Positions 17,026-26,743 of a stretch of DNA of 64,000 nt are shown here, in pieces. The notes under the pieces were generated by a model. It made no database searches. It was not told the DNA's origin and saw only the letters and a program-made list of their open reading frames with translations. Each line of letters opens with the position of its first letter. The first letter of the stretch is position 1. This DNA is from Gemmataceae bacterium (lineage in GTDB: Bacteria; Planctomycetota; Planctomycetia; Gemmatales; Gemmataceae), in the NCBI GenBank assembly GCA_025055795.1, contig JANWVV010000010.1, positions 1 through 64,000 on the forward strand. Direction: 5' to 3'. Position numbers and translations under genes: made by a program.

Positions 17026-18687
17026 TTACGCTGCCTGGGCCAGGCGTTGTGGTGGCAGTACCATGCTGCTCCGGGGCGTGGCCGGGGGTGCAGTAGGCTC
17101 GGCTCCCGGTAAGGTTTGCCGCAGCGGCAGTCGGACCGTGAAGGTGCTTCCCAGACCCGGTCCGGGACTGCTGGCCGTTATCGTGCCACCGTGCTGATCG
17201 ATGATCTGGTGGCTGATGAACAAACCCAGTCCCGTTCCCTTGCCGGTGCGGCTTTTGGTGAAAAACGGCTCGAATAGATTAGCCAGTACCTCAGGGGTCA
17301 TGCCGCAACCGGTATCGGTAAAGACCATTTCGGCCCAATCGCCCCGGGCACTCAGGGTGATGGTCAGACGTCCTCCCTCGTCCATGCTTTCCAGAGCGTT
17401 CACGACCAGATTGAGCACGACACTTTTCAGATCCTGGGCATGGACGGGGGCAACAACGTATTCCGTCGGTTCAAACACAATTTGCTTGCCGCGACAATGG
17501 GGCAGATGCCGGACCATTTCCAGCACACCACGGATTAATGTCCCCAGGTCAGTGGGTTCGCGTTGCCGGTCGCCACTGCGGCTGAAATCGAGCAGCTTCT
17601 GGGTAATTTCCTTGCAGCGGAGGGCCTCCTGCTGAATCATACGCAGGTAACGGGTGACCACTTCCCGATCATCATCGGCGGAGGCAATTGTCGCGGAGCG
17701 TGCCTCAACGGGTGAGGAATTGGGATCGCGGCAAGAGCGGCTGGGTTCTGCCAGCAGGTCATGCAGCCGGCGTTCCAGTGCCTCGGCACAAAACAAGATG
17801 CTTGCTAGCGGGTTATTGATTTCGTGGGCCACACCAGCGGCCAGGAAGCCGACGGAGACCATCCGTTCGCTACGGACCAGTTGCCGGCTGCGTTCGTCCA
17901 CCTGGCGGGCCAGATCGGCGTACACAGCGGCCAGCCGGGCCGTCATGGCGTCGAACTCGTCGGCCAGCTCCTGGAGTTCGTCCCCCGAATGCAACCGGAT
18001 CGGCTGGGAAAAGTCGCCGGCATGCACCCGTTGGACCCCAGCCTGCAGTTGCCGGATCGGAGCAAACATCCAGATGCGAAAGTAATACAGCAGGGTCAGT
18101 ACCAGCACGACGGCCCACGTGGCGGCGATGCCCACAACCCATTGACTTTGCCGAATAGTACGGTTGGCCAGCCGCGTGCTGGTCTCGATGTCATGGATGA
18201 TGGCCAGGCGCAGGTGTTCCGCACAACGACGAGCATGGTCGAACAGGCTGCGTAAGTGCGGATGCTGGCCCAAGGCCTCACTGCGACCGTCGGTCAGCAA
18301 GCGGGGCGAACCTTTCAGTTCGTGCAGGCGTTGCTGCAATTGCTCCAGGTCATGCCCTAATTGTTCGAGCAGTCCACGTTCCTGATCGCCGTCGTCCGGG
18401 TCCAAGCCGGCGGCGACGGACCGACTCTGCTCCTCCCGGAGAATAACCAGATGGGCCTCAACAGCCCGTAATGCTTCTAAGGAAGGCTCCGGAGTATCCG
18501 CTCCTTTGAGGGTTTCGATCAGGATGTTGACTAGTTGCAGTTCATACATTTTGCGTTCGGTGACCCGAACGGTGGTATAATAGGCCCGGATGCCGTAGAG
18601 GGTGCCGCCGAGCAGCAAGGCGACACTGCCTACGACCAGGCCCAGACCGAGCAATAATTTGCTGCGTAAGCGGCGGGGACGAGCCAC
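17026..18687 (-). CDS. Sensor histidine kinase, NtrB/AtoS-like
   Basis: A 553-residue membrane kinase. TM1 is at about residues 8-30, a mostly helical sensor region of about 150 residues follows, then TM2 at about 180-205, HAMP, and a HisKA domain with the phosphoacceptor in GVAHEINNPLASI. The HATPase domain has NLVVNALESM, DTGCGM and GTGLGLFISHQI. An insert of about 35 residues sits between the HisKA helices. GTG at 18687 is preceded by AGGGAGG at 8 nt; this matches the GTG choice of the partner regulator. It reads toward the regulator gene at 15108-16661 and most likely phosphorylates it. The signal sensed is unknown. Confidence 0.9.
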   Translation of the reverse strand: MARPRRLRSKLLLGLGLVVGSVALLLGGTLYGIRAYYTTVRVTERKMYELQLVNILIETLKGADTPEPSLEALRAVEAHLVILREEQSRSVAAGLDPDDGDQERGLLEQLGHDLEQLQQRLHELKGSPRLLTDGRSEALGQHPHLRSLFDHARRCAEHLRLAIIHDIETSTRLANRTIRQSQWVVGIAATWAVVLVLTLLYYFRIWMFAPIRQLQAGVQRVHAGDFSQPIRLHSGDELQELADEFDAMTARLAAVYADLARQVDERSRQLVRSERMVSVGFLAAGVAHEINNPLASILFCAEALERRLHDLLAEPSRSCRDPNSSPVEARSATIASADDDREVVTRYLRMIQQEALRCKEITQKLLDFSRSGDRQREPTDLGTLIRGVLEMVRHLPHCRGKQIVFEPTEYVVAPVHAQDLKSVVLNLVVNALESMDEGGRLTITLSARGDWAEMVFTDTGCGMTPEVLANLFEPFFTKSRTGKGTGLGLFISHQIIDQHGGTITASSPGPGLGSTFTVRLPLRQTLPGAEPTAPPATPRSSMVLPPQRLAQAA

Positions 18688-18974
18688 CAGCACAACCTCC
18701 CTGAAGCGCCCCGCCAGTGGTCCGTTGCGGGCACGCTCCCGTCCTTTGGTCGGGCGGCACTTTACCAAGTAACTTCTGCCAAGGTAAGAGCATTTTTTGC
18801 CACCGCCAGTGGTAGAAGTTACAACGACGGGATCACTCTTGACACCGCGACAGGTTCATGTTCCAACTCAGCAGGGTCCCAGGGTGAAGGTCAGCCTCTA
18901 GTCGTTGGTTGCGACCCGCGACATCGACTGGCTCGCCGGCAGCTCAGGCCTTGGAACGATAGGGGTGAGCGATT

Positions 18975-19838
18975 ATGACGGGTACGTCGGTTGCTACCGG
19001 GGGGGCAGAACCAGTGCAGGTGGCTCGCTATACTGTCGGTCCGGGCTCGCCGCTATTATGGATTTGTGGCCCCTGCGTTATCGAGAGTCGGGATCACGTC
19101 CTGGGAGTGGCCCAACGGCTGCGACAACTGGCCGACCAGTTTGACCTGCCGTTGGTCTTCAAGGCATCATTCGACAAAGCGAACCGGACATCGGGGCGGT
19201 CGTTTCGTGGTGTCGGGCTGGAGGCGGGTCTGCGTGCCCTGGAAGCTGTCCGCGACGCTACAGGTCTGCCGGTCACTACCGACGTGCATGAACCTCGGCA
19301 GGCGGCCGCAGTGGCGGAAGTCTGCGAGGTGCTACAAATACCGGCCTTTCTGGCCCGGCAAACCGATCTGCTGGAAGCTTGTGGCCGGACCGGACGGGTG
19401 GTCAATGTCAAGAAAGGTCAGTTCATGGCCCCATGGGACATGGCTGCCGTCATGGGCAAGTTGGCGGACGTAGGCAACCGCCGTGTGCTGCTGACCGAGC
19501 GAGGAACCACCTTCGGCTATGGCTGGCTTGTCAACGACATGCGTAGCATCGCCTGGATGCATCAGTGCGGGGCCCCGGTGATCTTTGACGCTACCCACAG
19601 CGTACAAAGACCAGGGGCGCTCGGTGATCGTAGTGGGGGCGACCGTACTTTTGTGCCCTTACTGGCTCGCGCAGCTGTGGCTGCTGGCTGCGATGGCTTG
19701 TTCCTGGAAACCCACCCCGACCCCGACCACGCGCCCTCCGATGGACCCAACATGCTCCCACTAGACCAGTTGCCGGAGGTCATCCGTGTCTGCTTGCGAC
19801 TACGCGACGTCATCCTCTCCGCCGGCGTGGCCGTCTAA
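18975..19838 (+). CDS. kdsA: 3-deoxy-8-phosphooctulonate synthase (KDO-8-P synthase)
   Basis: Condenses phosphoenolpyruvate with arabinose-5-phosphate to make Kdo-8-phosphate, the precursor of the Kdo sugars of lipopolysaccharide. The 287-residue TIM barrel carries the family blocks CGPCVIES, FKASFDKANRTS, TDVHEP and the K-K-G-Q-F-M-A-P segment near 145. The Asn of DKANR marks it as KdsA rather than a DAHP synthase. AGGGGTGAG precedes the ATG at 18975. The gene implies a Kdo-containing outer membrane. The next gene begins one base after the stop, so the two are cotranscribed. Confidence 0.95.
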   Translation: MTGTSVATGGAEPVQVARYTVGPGSPLLWICGPCVIESRDHVLGVAQRLRQLADQFDLPLVFKASFDKANRTSGRSFRGVGLEAGLRALEAVRDATGLPVTTDVHEPRQAAAVAEVCEVLQIPAFLARQTDLLEACGRTGRVVNVKKGQFMAPWDMAAVMGKLADVGNRRVLLTERGTTFGYGWLVNDMRSIAWMHQCGAPVIFDATHSVQRPGALGDRSGGDRTFVPLLARAAVAAGCDGLFLETHPDPDHAPSDGPNMLPLDQLPEVIRVCLRLRDVILSAGVAV

Positions 19839-19839
19839 C

Positions 19840-21672
19840 ATGCCCGGGACCATTGGCCCGCCGCAGGGAGCTTCTGCCAACCGCCACGCAGCTTGTTGGC
19901 TTATCCTTCTCGGCTTGTTCAGTAGCGGTCTGTCGGGCCTGTTGACTCTAAGCGGCTGCAGCCGCCCCCCCCGCCTGGCGACCCCCACCGACCTCAATCC
20001 CGCTACGCCCCGCTCCGACCCCTGGGACAACGCCTTGCGACAATTACGCAAAGAAACCACTTTTACCGTCTGTCGCAGCGTTTTACAGACTCTGAACAAC
20101 GACCTGGCGGCCGACGAGACATTACGCTCGACGCTTCTGTCAGCCGGTACCCTCGATGCCCTCCAGCGTTATCTACCGCTGGATGCTGCGGATCGTGAGG
20201 AACTCCGCTCGGCCAGCTTTACGCCACACGATGCCGCTTACCTGGCTGATTGCTTGTATCTACGGGATGCGGCCCGCCAGATGGTCCTGCCGGAGTTGTC
20301 TGCCCGGGAGAAGGCCGAACGAGCCTTCGCTTGGGTCTGCCGTCAGGTGTGGTTGCACCCCTGGCTAGTGGAGACCGAGCGGGGAGTTATGGCTACGGCC
20401 CTGCCACCAACGGCCGTTTTGCGGCGCGGCACCGGCTCCGGACTGGAACGAATGTACGTCTTTTTGGCTGTGCTGCAGCAACTGGGCTTGGATGGCTGCC
20501 TGCTCGGGCCGCCTGAGGCGGTCGATCATCGAGCAGGTCATGTCGCGCTTGCTGGCGGCAAAACGTTGACCGGCTCGCCGCGTGGTCCTTTCTGGGCCGT
20601 AGGTGTTCGCCTGCAGGACGACATCCTGCTGTTCGATCCCTGGCAGGAGGCCGCTTTCCCCGCCGGGCTGAAGGCGATGCAGGCCAACCCCGCCGCTTAC
20701 AAGGATTGGTTGGCCACAACGGCAGGCGTTTCAGGACTAACCGCTGAGGCCCTGGCCTCGGCACGCGTGTATCTGACCGTACCCCTCAATGCACTCACGC
20801 CGCGTATGCGGTTGTTGCACGATAAGCTGAGCGAACCGCTTCAGGTTCATCTGGCCATGGACCTGGAGCAACTCCGGGAGCGGTTTGCGGCCTGGCAGCC
20901 ACATCTGTGGAATCCGCCCGACGATCGCTTCGCTTATGGGCGGGCTAGCCGGACCTTTCTGCCCACGGACCATGGTGGTACTGACACGGCTCCCATGGGG
21001 CAGCGATTGTTCGATCTGTATTACCTCAGCCAGTTGCCGCCTCCGGTACAAGTGATTCCCGCGGAGTTACGCCAGAACATCGCCCTGGTCCGTGACGTCG
21101 GTGAACGGATTGCCCAAGTGGCTCGCAGCCACTATGCGGTCCGTTTTCTGGAGCCCCCCACGCCCAGAGAGCGGATCCAGCGAGGTCAGTTCCAGGATGC
21201 GGCCCGCTTGCTGGTCGGGCTGCAGGACGAATTCGGTCGGGGACTGTCCCGCATCCGTAACACGCCGGAGGCGGATCGTCTCCGCCGCGAATGGATCGCC
21301 CAGGCTGCCGAATTGTACGAACAGCTGGGCCGCGATCCGGGTGTGCTCAAACGGATCGAGCAACATTGGAGGACGGAAGCGGCTGCCTTACTTTTGGACC
21401 AGGCCATCTGTGAAGTAGGTCAGGCCGAGGCTACCTTCCTGCTGGCTTTGTGTCAGCACGAGCAGGCCGAACGCGTTCAGCTCCGTTACGAGCACGCTGG
21501 GACAGGCGATGCAGCCCGCTTGCGACAGGATGCCCGACAGGCTTGGGAGATCGCCGCGCGGGCCTGGCGCACCTACCGGGGTCAATATGCGGCATTCCAT
21601 GCGGCGTTGCCCGGACGGGCCCCGCTGGCCGATCGCCTGGCCGCACGCGCCGAACGGCTGGCTCGTCCCTGA
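19840..21672 (+). CDS. Lipoprotein with transglutaminase-like domain lacking catalytic residues
   Basis: A 610-residue predicted lipoprotein: hydrophobic N-terminal segment then a lipobox L-S-G-C near residue 40. A region at about residues 155-290 has the layout of a transglutaminase-like domain (A-R-E-K-A-E-R-A-F-A-W-V opening, then RRGTGSGLERMYVF and FWAVGVRLQDDILLFDPW). The catalytic Cys position holds Gly/Leu and the His before W is Phe; only the Asp of FDPW remains. It is therefore probably a non-catalytic binding version. The C-terminal half is helical and charged. ATG at 19840 starts one base after kdsA, indicating translational coupling. The role is unknown; a periplasmic or outer-membrane structural role is a guess. 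Confidence 0.7.
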   Translation: MPGTIGPPQGASANRHAACWLILLGLFSSGLSGLLTLSGCSRPPRLATPTDLNPATPRSDPWDNALRQLRKETTFTVCRSVLQTLNNDLAADETLRSTLLSAGTLDALQRYLPLDAADREELRSASFTPHDAAYLADCLYLRDAARQMVLPELSAREKAERAFAWVCRQVWLHPWLVETERGVMATALPPTAVLRRGTGSGLERMYVFLAVLQQLGLDGCLLGPPEAVDHRAGHVALAGGKTLTGSPRGPFWAVGVRLQDDILLFDPWQEAAFPAGLKAMQANPAAYKDWLATTAGVSGLTAEALASARVYLTVPLNALTPRMRLLHDKLSEPLQVHLAMDLEQLRERFAAWQPHLWNPPDDRFAYGRASRTFLPTDHGGTDTAPMGQRLFDLYYLSQLPPPVQVIPAELRQNIALVRDVGERIAQVARSHYAVRFLEPPTPRERIQRGQFQDAARLLVGLQDEFGRGLSRIRNTPEADRLRREWIAQAAELYEQLGRDPGVLKRIEQHWRTEAAALLLDQAICEVGQAEATFLLALCQHEQAERVQLRYEHAGTGDAARLRQDARQAWEIAARAWRTYRGQYAAFHAALPGRAPLADRLAARAERLARP

Positions 21673-21751
21673 ATCGTCTGTATCAATACCAATGTCGGTT
21701 GCCTCGAGGTGCGGCCGTCGGTTACCTCGATCGGTTGATGACCGCCAGTTG

Positions 21752-23584
21752 CTACATCCGCTCGACCGTGCGAATGCCGAGCAACTCCAAGGCCTGGCGA
21801 ATTGTCCGGGCCGCCAAGTCTACCAGAAGCAGGCGGCTATCCCGTAGGTCCGCCGACTCGGCTTTCAATACGGGGCAATGCTCGAAGAAGACGCTGAACG
21901 CCTTTGCCAGATCCCACAGATAGTTGGTTATGTAATGTGGTAGATACTCACTGGCTGCGGCCTGCAGAGTTTCGGCAAAGCGGAGCAGGTGCAACGCCAG
22001 GGTACGTTCGCTGGGATGAACGATCTGGACGGCGACTGCCGGCGGCTGGCGGAAACGGGCGTCGCTCACGTTCCCTTCGCGGAAGATACTGCGGCACCGG
22101 GCATAGGCATATTGCATGTATGTTGCCGTGTTTCCATCGGTGGCCAGCATTCGGTCATAACTGAAAACATAGTCGCTGGTGCGATTCTGACTCAAGTCAG
22201 CGTATTTGACTGCTCCGATGCCGACGGCCTCAGCAATAGCAGCGATCTCCGCCTCGCTCAGTTCAGGTACTTTGTGGCCCTGGGCTTGCCGTTCGGCCCG
22301 CGATTGTTCGTATTTGTGTCGTCCCTGCCGGACGGCTTCCGCGAGAAGTTCTTCCAGTTCGGGGGCACCGCCTTTGCGAGCAGCAAAGGGGCGACGATCC
22401 TCCCCCAACACTGTCCCGAAGCTGATGTGTTGCAACTCGACCTGATCGTAACCCCAGCGGCGTGCCTGGGCAAACAAGGTCCGGAAGTGCAACGCCTGGC
22501 GAGCGTCTACCACGTACAGAATGGCGGCGGGCTGAAAATGCTCCATCCGATAGCGGATGGTGGCCAGATCGGTCGTCAGGTAGGTGAACGCGCCATCTCG
22601 TTTGCGTAGGATGCCGGGCGGGTCGTCCCGCTGCAGTTCTTCGGCAGTCTGCGGAATACGCCCGGCTGGGTTGGGTATGACCACTGCCCCGGCACTTTCC
22701 TGGGCTAGTCCCCGGGCCAGCATTTCTTCCACAATGCCGGCTAGCATAGGATGGTAAAAACTTTCGCCTAATTGGTAGTCGAACGGCAGAATATCCAGCC
22801 GGCGATAGATCCGCTCGATCATTTCTAGACAATGGGGCATGAATTGACGCCACAATGCGAGATTTTCCGGATCGCCGGCATGGAGTTTGGCGGTTTCGCG
22901 TCGGCACGCCTCACGGATGGGATCATCGCTCCCACCTTCCTCGTCATCCTCATCGTTGCTGGAGCGGAACAAACTGCGCACGTGCACATACAGCCGGGCT
23001 AATTCCCGGACAGGATCGGCCGTGTAAGCCTGGGGATCGACAAAGTGCTTATACCCGTAGATAAGAATGCCAAACTGCGTGCCCCAATCGCCCAGATGGT
23101 TGTCTGTGATGACCGTGTGTCCGAGGAAGCGCAACAGGCGGGTCAGAGCGTCTCCCAGGATGGTGCTACGCAAATGGCCGACGTGCAGGGGCTTGGCGAC
23201 GTTGGGGCTACTGTAGTCGATGACGTAACGGCGGGGCTGCTCTACGCGGGGGACACCTAAGCGGGAATCGCAAGCGGCCTCGCGCAGGGCAGCGGCCAGA
23301 AATTCGTTACGCAGTCGCAAGTTGATGAAACCCGGTCCGGCAATCTGCGGTGGCTCCCAGGCTGGATGGGCTGGTAGCAGACGGACCAGTTCCTCGGCAA
23401 CCTGACGGGACGGACGGCCTAGTTGCTTGCTTAGCGGCAATGCGGCATTGATCTGATAATCGCCATGTTCTGGCTTACCCGCTACCCGCACACTGCTTAG
23501 CAGGTCCTCCACGCGGGCCGGGTCCGATGCTACGGCTGCTAGTGCCGGCCGGACCCACTCCCGTATTCGTTCCAGCAAGTTCAT
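21752..23584 (-). CDS. argS: Arginyl-tRNA synthetase
   Basis: Class I aminoacyl-tRNA synthetase that charges tRNAArg. The 610-residue protein has the N-terminal additional domain that recognises the tRNA D-arm, the HIGH-type motif HVGHLRST near residue 136, the Rossmann catalytic core with the insert D-D-E-D-D-E-E-G-G near 222, and the C-terminal DALR anticodon-binding domain. No KMSKS is expected in most ArgRS; here the equivalent loop is around FAARKGG. Start ATG at 23584. The 79-nt convergent gap to the lipoprotein gene holds a 14-nt direct repeat (21694-21707, 21717-21730, one mismatch). Confidence 0.95.
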   Translation of the reverse strand: MNLLERIREWVRPALAAVASDPARVEDLLSSVRVAGKPEHGDYQINAALPLSKQLGRPSRQVAEELVRLLPAHPAWEPPQIAGPGFINLRLRNEFLAAALREAACDSRLGVPRVEQPRRYVIDYSSPNVAKPLHVGHLRSTILGDALTRLLRFLGHTVITDNHLGDWGTQFGILIYGYKHFVDPQAYTADPVRELARLYVHVRSLFRSSNDEDDEEGGSDDPIREACRRETAKLHAGDPENLALWRQFMPHCLEMIERIYRRLDILPFDYQLGESFYHPMLAGIVEEMLARGLAQESAGAVVIPNPAGRIPQTAEELQRDDPPGILRKRDGAFTYLTTDLATIRYRMEHFQPAAILYVVDARQALHFRTLFAQARRWGYDQVELQHISFGTVLGEDRRPFAARKGGAPELEELLAEAVRQGRHKYEQSRAERQAQGHKVPELSEAEIAAIAEAVGIGAVKYADLSQNRTSDYVFSYDRMLATDGNTATYMQYAYARCRSIFREGNVSDARFRQPPAVAVQIVHPSERTLALHLLRFAETLQAAASEYLPHYITNYLWDLAKAFSVFFEHCPVLKAESADLRDSRLLLVDLAARTIRQALELLGIRTVERM

Positions 23585-23799
23585 AGTGGCTTACTTCGTA
23601 ACATTCCGAATGGAACCACCGGACCGGATCACCCAGCGGAGCATTCACTCCAGGTGTGCTGCTCGGTCTGGTCCAGCAGACAACGCCCATCGTATGACCA
23701 CCCTGTGGCGTCGTGCTGCCGGTACACAGCTTTTGAACCGGCTCTGCGGGCAAGTGGCCGTTTTTACTACCGCTTTTGTTCCGGTCCGGACCGTTAGTC

Positions 23800-24867
23800 T
23801 TACAGCTTGCGGAACCGTTCGTACACCTGGGCCACCTGGCCGCTGAGGGCATCCCCGTCGTGGGCATAAACACCGTAACGCAACTTCAGTTGTCCACCCT
23901 TGGGGATACGAATCAGTTCCGTCTTGCCTTGCTGTGAGGGGAAGCCACTGCGCTGGCGCCCGAAGGGATTGGCCGCATTCAAGCCATAGGCCCGGACATG
24001 CCAACTGGCAGGGGGGTTCGACGGATGATCAAAAACCGCCACGCCCACGGTTTGGTCTCCTATCTTGCCCGAATAGTCGATCCAGGCAGAGGGCTGACCC
24101 CAGATCGGCAGGTTATCCCTTGCCGGAGGCGAAATCACTTTTCCTTCGGCGGTCCGGATCGTGCCGCCCCCCTTCTGACTTGGGCGTAAGGCATCGTGCA
24201 CTCGGATCCCGAAAGAGCCCTCCTTGGTGTCCCCAAACACAATCGGGCAATCCTTGGCCTGCAGGGTAATGTCGAAAACGAACAACCGTCCCCGTTCGCA
24301 CGCGACACAATGAATGACGCGTATTTCGTCCAGGATTTTCATGCCATCAGGCGTGAGCCAATGGTTGATCGTTTCCACACGGACGTGCTCCGGACTGAGT
24401 CGCTCAGGCGACCCAACACGTACGCACACAATCCGACCGTGTCGAGCCGTACCGTCCGGATCGCGGGCTTCGCTCCAGAAGTCTACCCCTTTGCCGCCCC
24501 GCTCTGTCGTTGTAATCTTGAGCTCTACACCTTCGGGAATCACGTCGCCGTGGCAGAACCATACTGATTTCTGGTGCACATGATCCGTGGTTTCCTCTAG
24601 GTGTGATCCTTTTTCCACTGGCCAGCCACGGGTCACCCCTATCCCGCACGGTGCCCGTAACGGATACAAAAAGGGTTTGGCGTATTGCTTATCCGTTACA
24701 TATTTGCCTGCGACTGCCCCACCGACACGGAAAACAATTGCCCCTGTTTGTACCTCGGCTTCTACCTCCGCGGCGGTCAGGTGGCTGCCTGCGGGATAAC
24801 ATACCACTGCCAGCACGACGCCAAGGACACGGCCCTGCCGGCTCTGACTGCACTCCGGGCTGATCAT
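23800..24867 (-). CDS. Secreted DUF6807 (PmoA-like) family protein
   Basis: A 355-residue exported protein of a family common in planctomycetes and Bacteroidetes, named after distant likeness to a methane oxygenase subunit but without proven function. The N-terminal 35 residues contain a hydrophobic stretch consistent with a signal peptide. Family hallmarks seen are the KPFLYPL and TTDHVHQKSVWFCHG blocks near residues 65 and 95 (the His residues may bind metal or ligand), the GRIVCVRVGSPE region, and WIDYSG near 265. GGGAGGA lies about 10 nt before the ATG. It stands alone between argS and an AT-rich gap. A role in polysaccharide breakdown is a guess from typical genome contexts. Confidence 0.82.
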   Translation of the reverse strand: MISPECSQSRQGRVLGVVLAVVCYPAGSHLTAAEVEAEVQTGAIVFRVGGAVAGKYVTDKQYAKPFLYPLRAPCGIGVTRGWPVEKGSHLEETTDHVHQKSVWFCHGDVIPEGVELKITTTERGGKGVDFWSEARDPDGTARHGRIVCVRVGSPERLSPEHVRVETINHWLTPDGMKILDEIRVIHCVACERGRLFVFDITLQAKDCPIVFGDTKEGSFGIRVHDALRPSQKGGGTIRTAEGKVISPPARDNLPIWGQPSAWIDYSGKIGDQTVGVAVFDHPSNPPASWHVRAYGLNAANPFGRQRSGFPSQQGKTELIRIPKGGQLKLRYGVYAHDGDALSGQVAQVYERFRKL

Positions 24868-25552
24868 CGCTATTGTTCCTCCCGCACCTGTCTGGCAATA
24901 ACGTCGATAAAGCTCTTTTGATTAACATTCGGGGCTACTTGGGCGTTCTATTGCCTGATATCAATGTTGTTCATCAATCGACGTTCCTGCCAGTTTCTGT
25001 CTCGCCATCGAGCCTGTCAAGGGCCTGATCGATTTGCCCGGATGACATGGGGGCACCCCTCATTGCCTTGCACACAACAAATGTCGATTTGCCCTTCTTC
25101 GGTTCTTCGGTAGGCCACGGAGTCGTCGCCCATGAGGTCTAATTCAATGTTTTTCTCACGCCGCCTCATTTTCTGCTCCCACGTTAGAGGGTTGTAAAAC
25201 GATGATCACTAGTATATAATTGTATCAAAATTCCTCGAAGTCAAGAAATATCGTAGCAGTATATTAAATATTTGATTTTAATGATTATTTCTAGATAAAT
25301 ATTGAATAACTTCAGGACCGAAACCGAATGCCTATTTTGCCTGAACGATTGTTGTCACTTGGGCTTTTGCACCGATACCTGTGCGATAGTAAGGGCGAAA
25401 TGCCGACGAGGATATTATCCGTGATGTCTCATCGGCAAAACGACTTGGGCGAGGAATGTGACGATGCGGTAATTAGTCGAGGGGATGGAAAAAGAGATTT
25501 TTGAGATTGCTTAGGAGTATGTTATGTGCAGGGAGGGTGTAGAATAACGAAC
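24868..25552. other. AT-rich intergenic region upstream of rsgA
   Basis: About 685 bases. The part at 25190-25320 is strikingly AT-rich compared with the surrounding genome. A possible small gene reads leftward at 25017-25169. The rsgA promoter should lie in the right part, but no confident boxes were identified. Confidence 0.45.
25017..25169 (-). CDS. Possible 50-residue protein, unknown
   Basis: A short reading frame in the rsgA upstream gap, beginning MRRREKNIELDLMGDDS and containing Cys31, Cys32 and Cys39. GGGAG lies 6-8 nt before the ATG, and AT-rich sequence with TTGACT and TATACT-like boxes sits upstream on the same strand. It is hydrophilic, with no membrane segment. Three cysteines and a C-P-H segment could suggest metal binding, but no family was recognised and chance is a real alternative. 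Confidence 0.3.
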   Translation of the reverse strand: MRRREKNIELDLMGDDSVAYRRTEEGQIDICCVQGNEGCPHVIRANRSGP

Positions 25553-26740
25553 ATGAGCGAGTCACCGAACGAACCGGAAGCGGAACGGCGAAAGAAGAAG
25601 GTCCGCGTCGAGTTGCGGCGTAATCTGGCCAAACGCCGGCGGGAAAAGGATTTAACGCGTGACTTCCAGGAAGGGGAACAGGCCGAGGATGTCCCGACAG
25701 TAGAGCGGGTACGGGCCAAAGGGGAGTTGTCGCGCCGGCGAACGGTGGTGACTGATACGATCCCTGGCGATGAGCCGGCGGCATTGCCGGCCGTCGATCC
25801 TCAGCAGTGCATACGGGGACGTGTATTGCGGGTTCATGGCTTGCTCTCGGTCGTTGCGGGGGAGGATGGCCATACCTATCGTTGTGCCGTGCGTCGGTTG
25901 TTGAAAAGTCTGGCGACCGACGAGCGGAACGTGGTTACCTGCGGTGATGTAGTGTGGGTTCGCCCCGCCCCGGTCCATGGGGGGGATCCGCACGCCCCAC
26001 GCGAAGGATTCATCGAGCGGGTCGAACCACGGCATGGATTGCTGACCCGGGCCAGTCGGGGCCGGGAACACGTCGTGGCCGCCAACGTGGATCAGGCTGC
26101 CATTGTTCTTTCCTTGATGCAGCCAGAGTTGAAACCCCACCTGATCGATCGCTACCTGGCAGCGGCTGCCTTAGGACAACTTCAACCCCTCATCATTCTC
26201 AACAAAGTGGACCTTGTAGCTGATCCGGCCAGCTATCAGCCCCTCATCGGTTATTATGCCCAGCTTGGCATTCCTGTGTTATTAACCAGTGCGGTGAGTG
26301 GATATGGCTTGCCGTATCTGCGGCAACTGCTGCGGCAGCACATTACGGTTTTTGCCGGCCAATCGGGTGTAGGGAAATCGTCACTTCTCAACGCTCTGAT
26401 ACCAGAACTCCACCTGCCGACACGGGAGGTCAGCGCGGCTACGGAGAAAGGGCGACATACGACCACCTACGCCCAACTCCTGCCGCTGCCCGAGGGAGGC
26501 TGGGTGGTAGACACCCCAGGCGTCCGACAATTGCAACTGTGGAACGTGCAGCGGGAGGAAGTGGAGGGGTTATTTATCGAATTCCGGCCCTTTGTGCCGT
26601 TGTGCGCGTTTGCCGATTGTACCCATACGCACGAGACCGGCTGTGCCATCCAGCAGGCGGTAGCCCGCAACCGCATCAGCTTGCGACGGTACCATTCGTA
26701 TTTGGGGCTGTTTCATGATTTGCCCGAGGATAAATGGTAG
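25553..26740 (+). CDS. rsgA: Ribosome small subunit biogenesis GTPase RsgA
   Basis: Circularly permuted GTPase that checks maturation of the 30S subunit. The 395-residue protein has a basic N-terminal extension of about 85 residues (many K/R), an OB fold, the permuted G domain with NKVDLV (G4), SGVGKSSLLNAL (G1) and DTPGVRQ (G3), and a C-terminal zinc module C-x(4)-C-x-H-x(4)-C (near residues 358-370). GGGAGGG precedes the ATG at 25553. The lysine-rich extension is longer than in E. coli RsgA and probably adds rRNA contacts. A perfect 6-bp hairpin (26744-26760) follows the stop at once. Confidence 0.92.
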   Translation: MSESPNEPEAERRKKKVRVELRRNLAKRRREKDLTRDFQEGEQAEDVPTVERVRAKGELSRRRTVVTDTIPGDEPAALPAVDPQQCIRGRVLRVHGLLSVVAGEDGHTYRCAVRRLLKSLATDERNVVTCGDVVWVRPAPVHGGDPHAPREGFIERVEPRHGLLTRASRGREHVVAANVDQAAIVLSLMQPELKPHLIDRYLAAAALGQLQPLIILNKVDLVADPASYQPLIGYYAQLGIPVLLTSAVSGYGLPYLRQLLRQHITVFAGQSGVGKSSLLNALIPELHLPTREVSAATEKGRHTTTYAQLLPLPEGGWVVDTPGVRQLQLWNVQREEVEGLFIEFRPFVPLCAFADCTHTHETGCAIQQAVARNRISLRRYHSYLGLFHDLPEDKW

Positions 26741-26743
26741 GTT

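Noticed and set aside
22263-22907. 214-codon frame on the same strand inside argS
   Set aside because: Out-of-frame reading of a well-conserved argS; no independent features.
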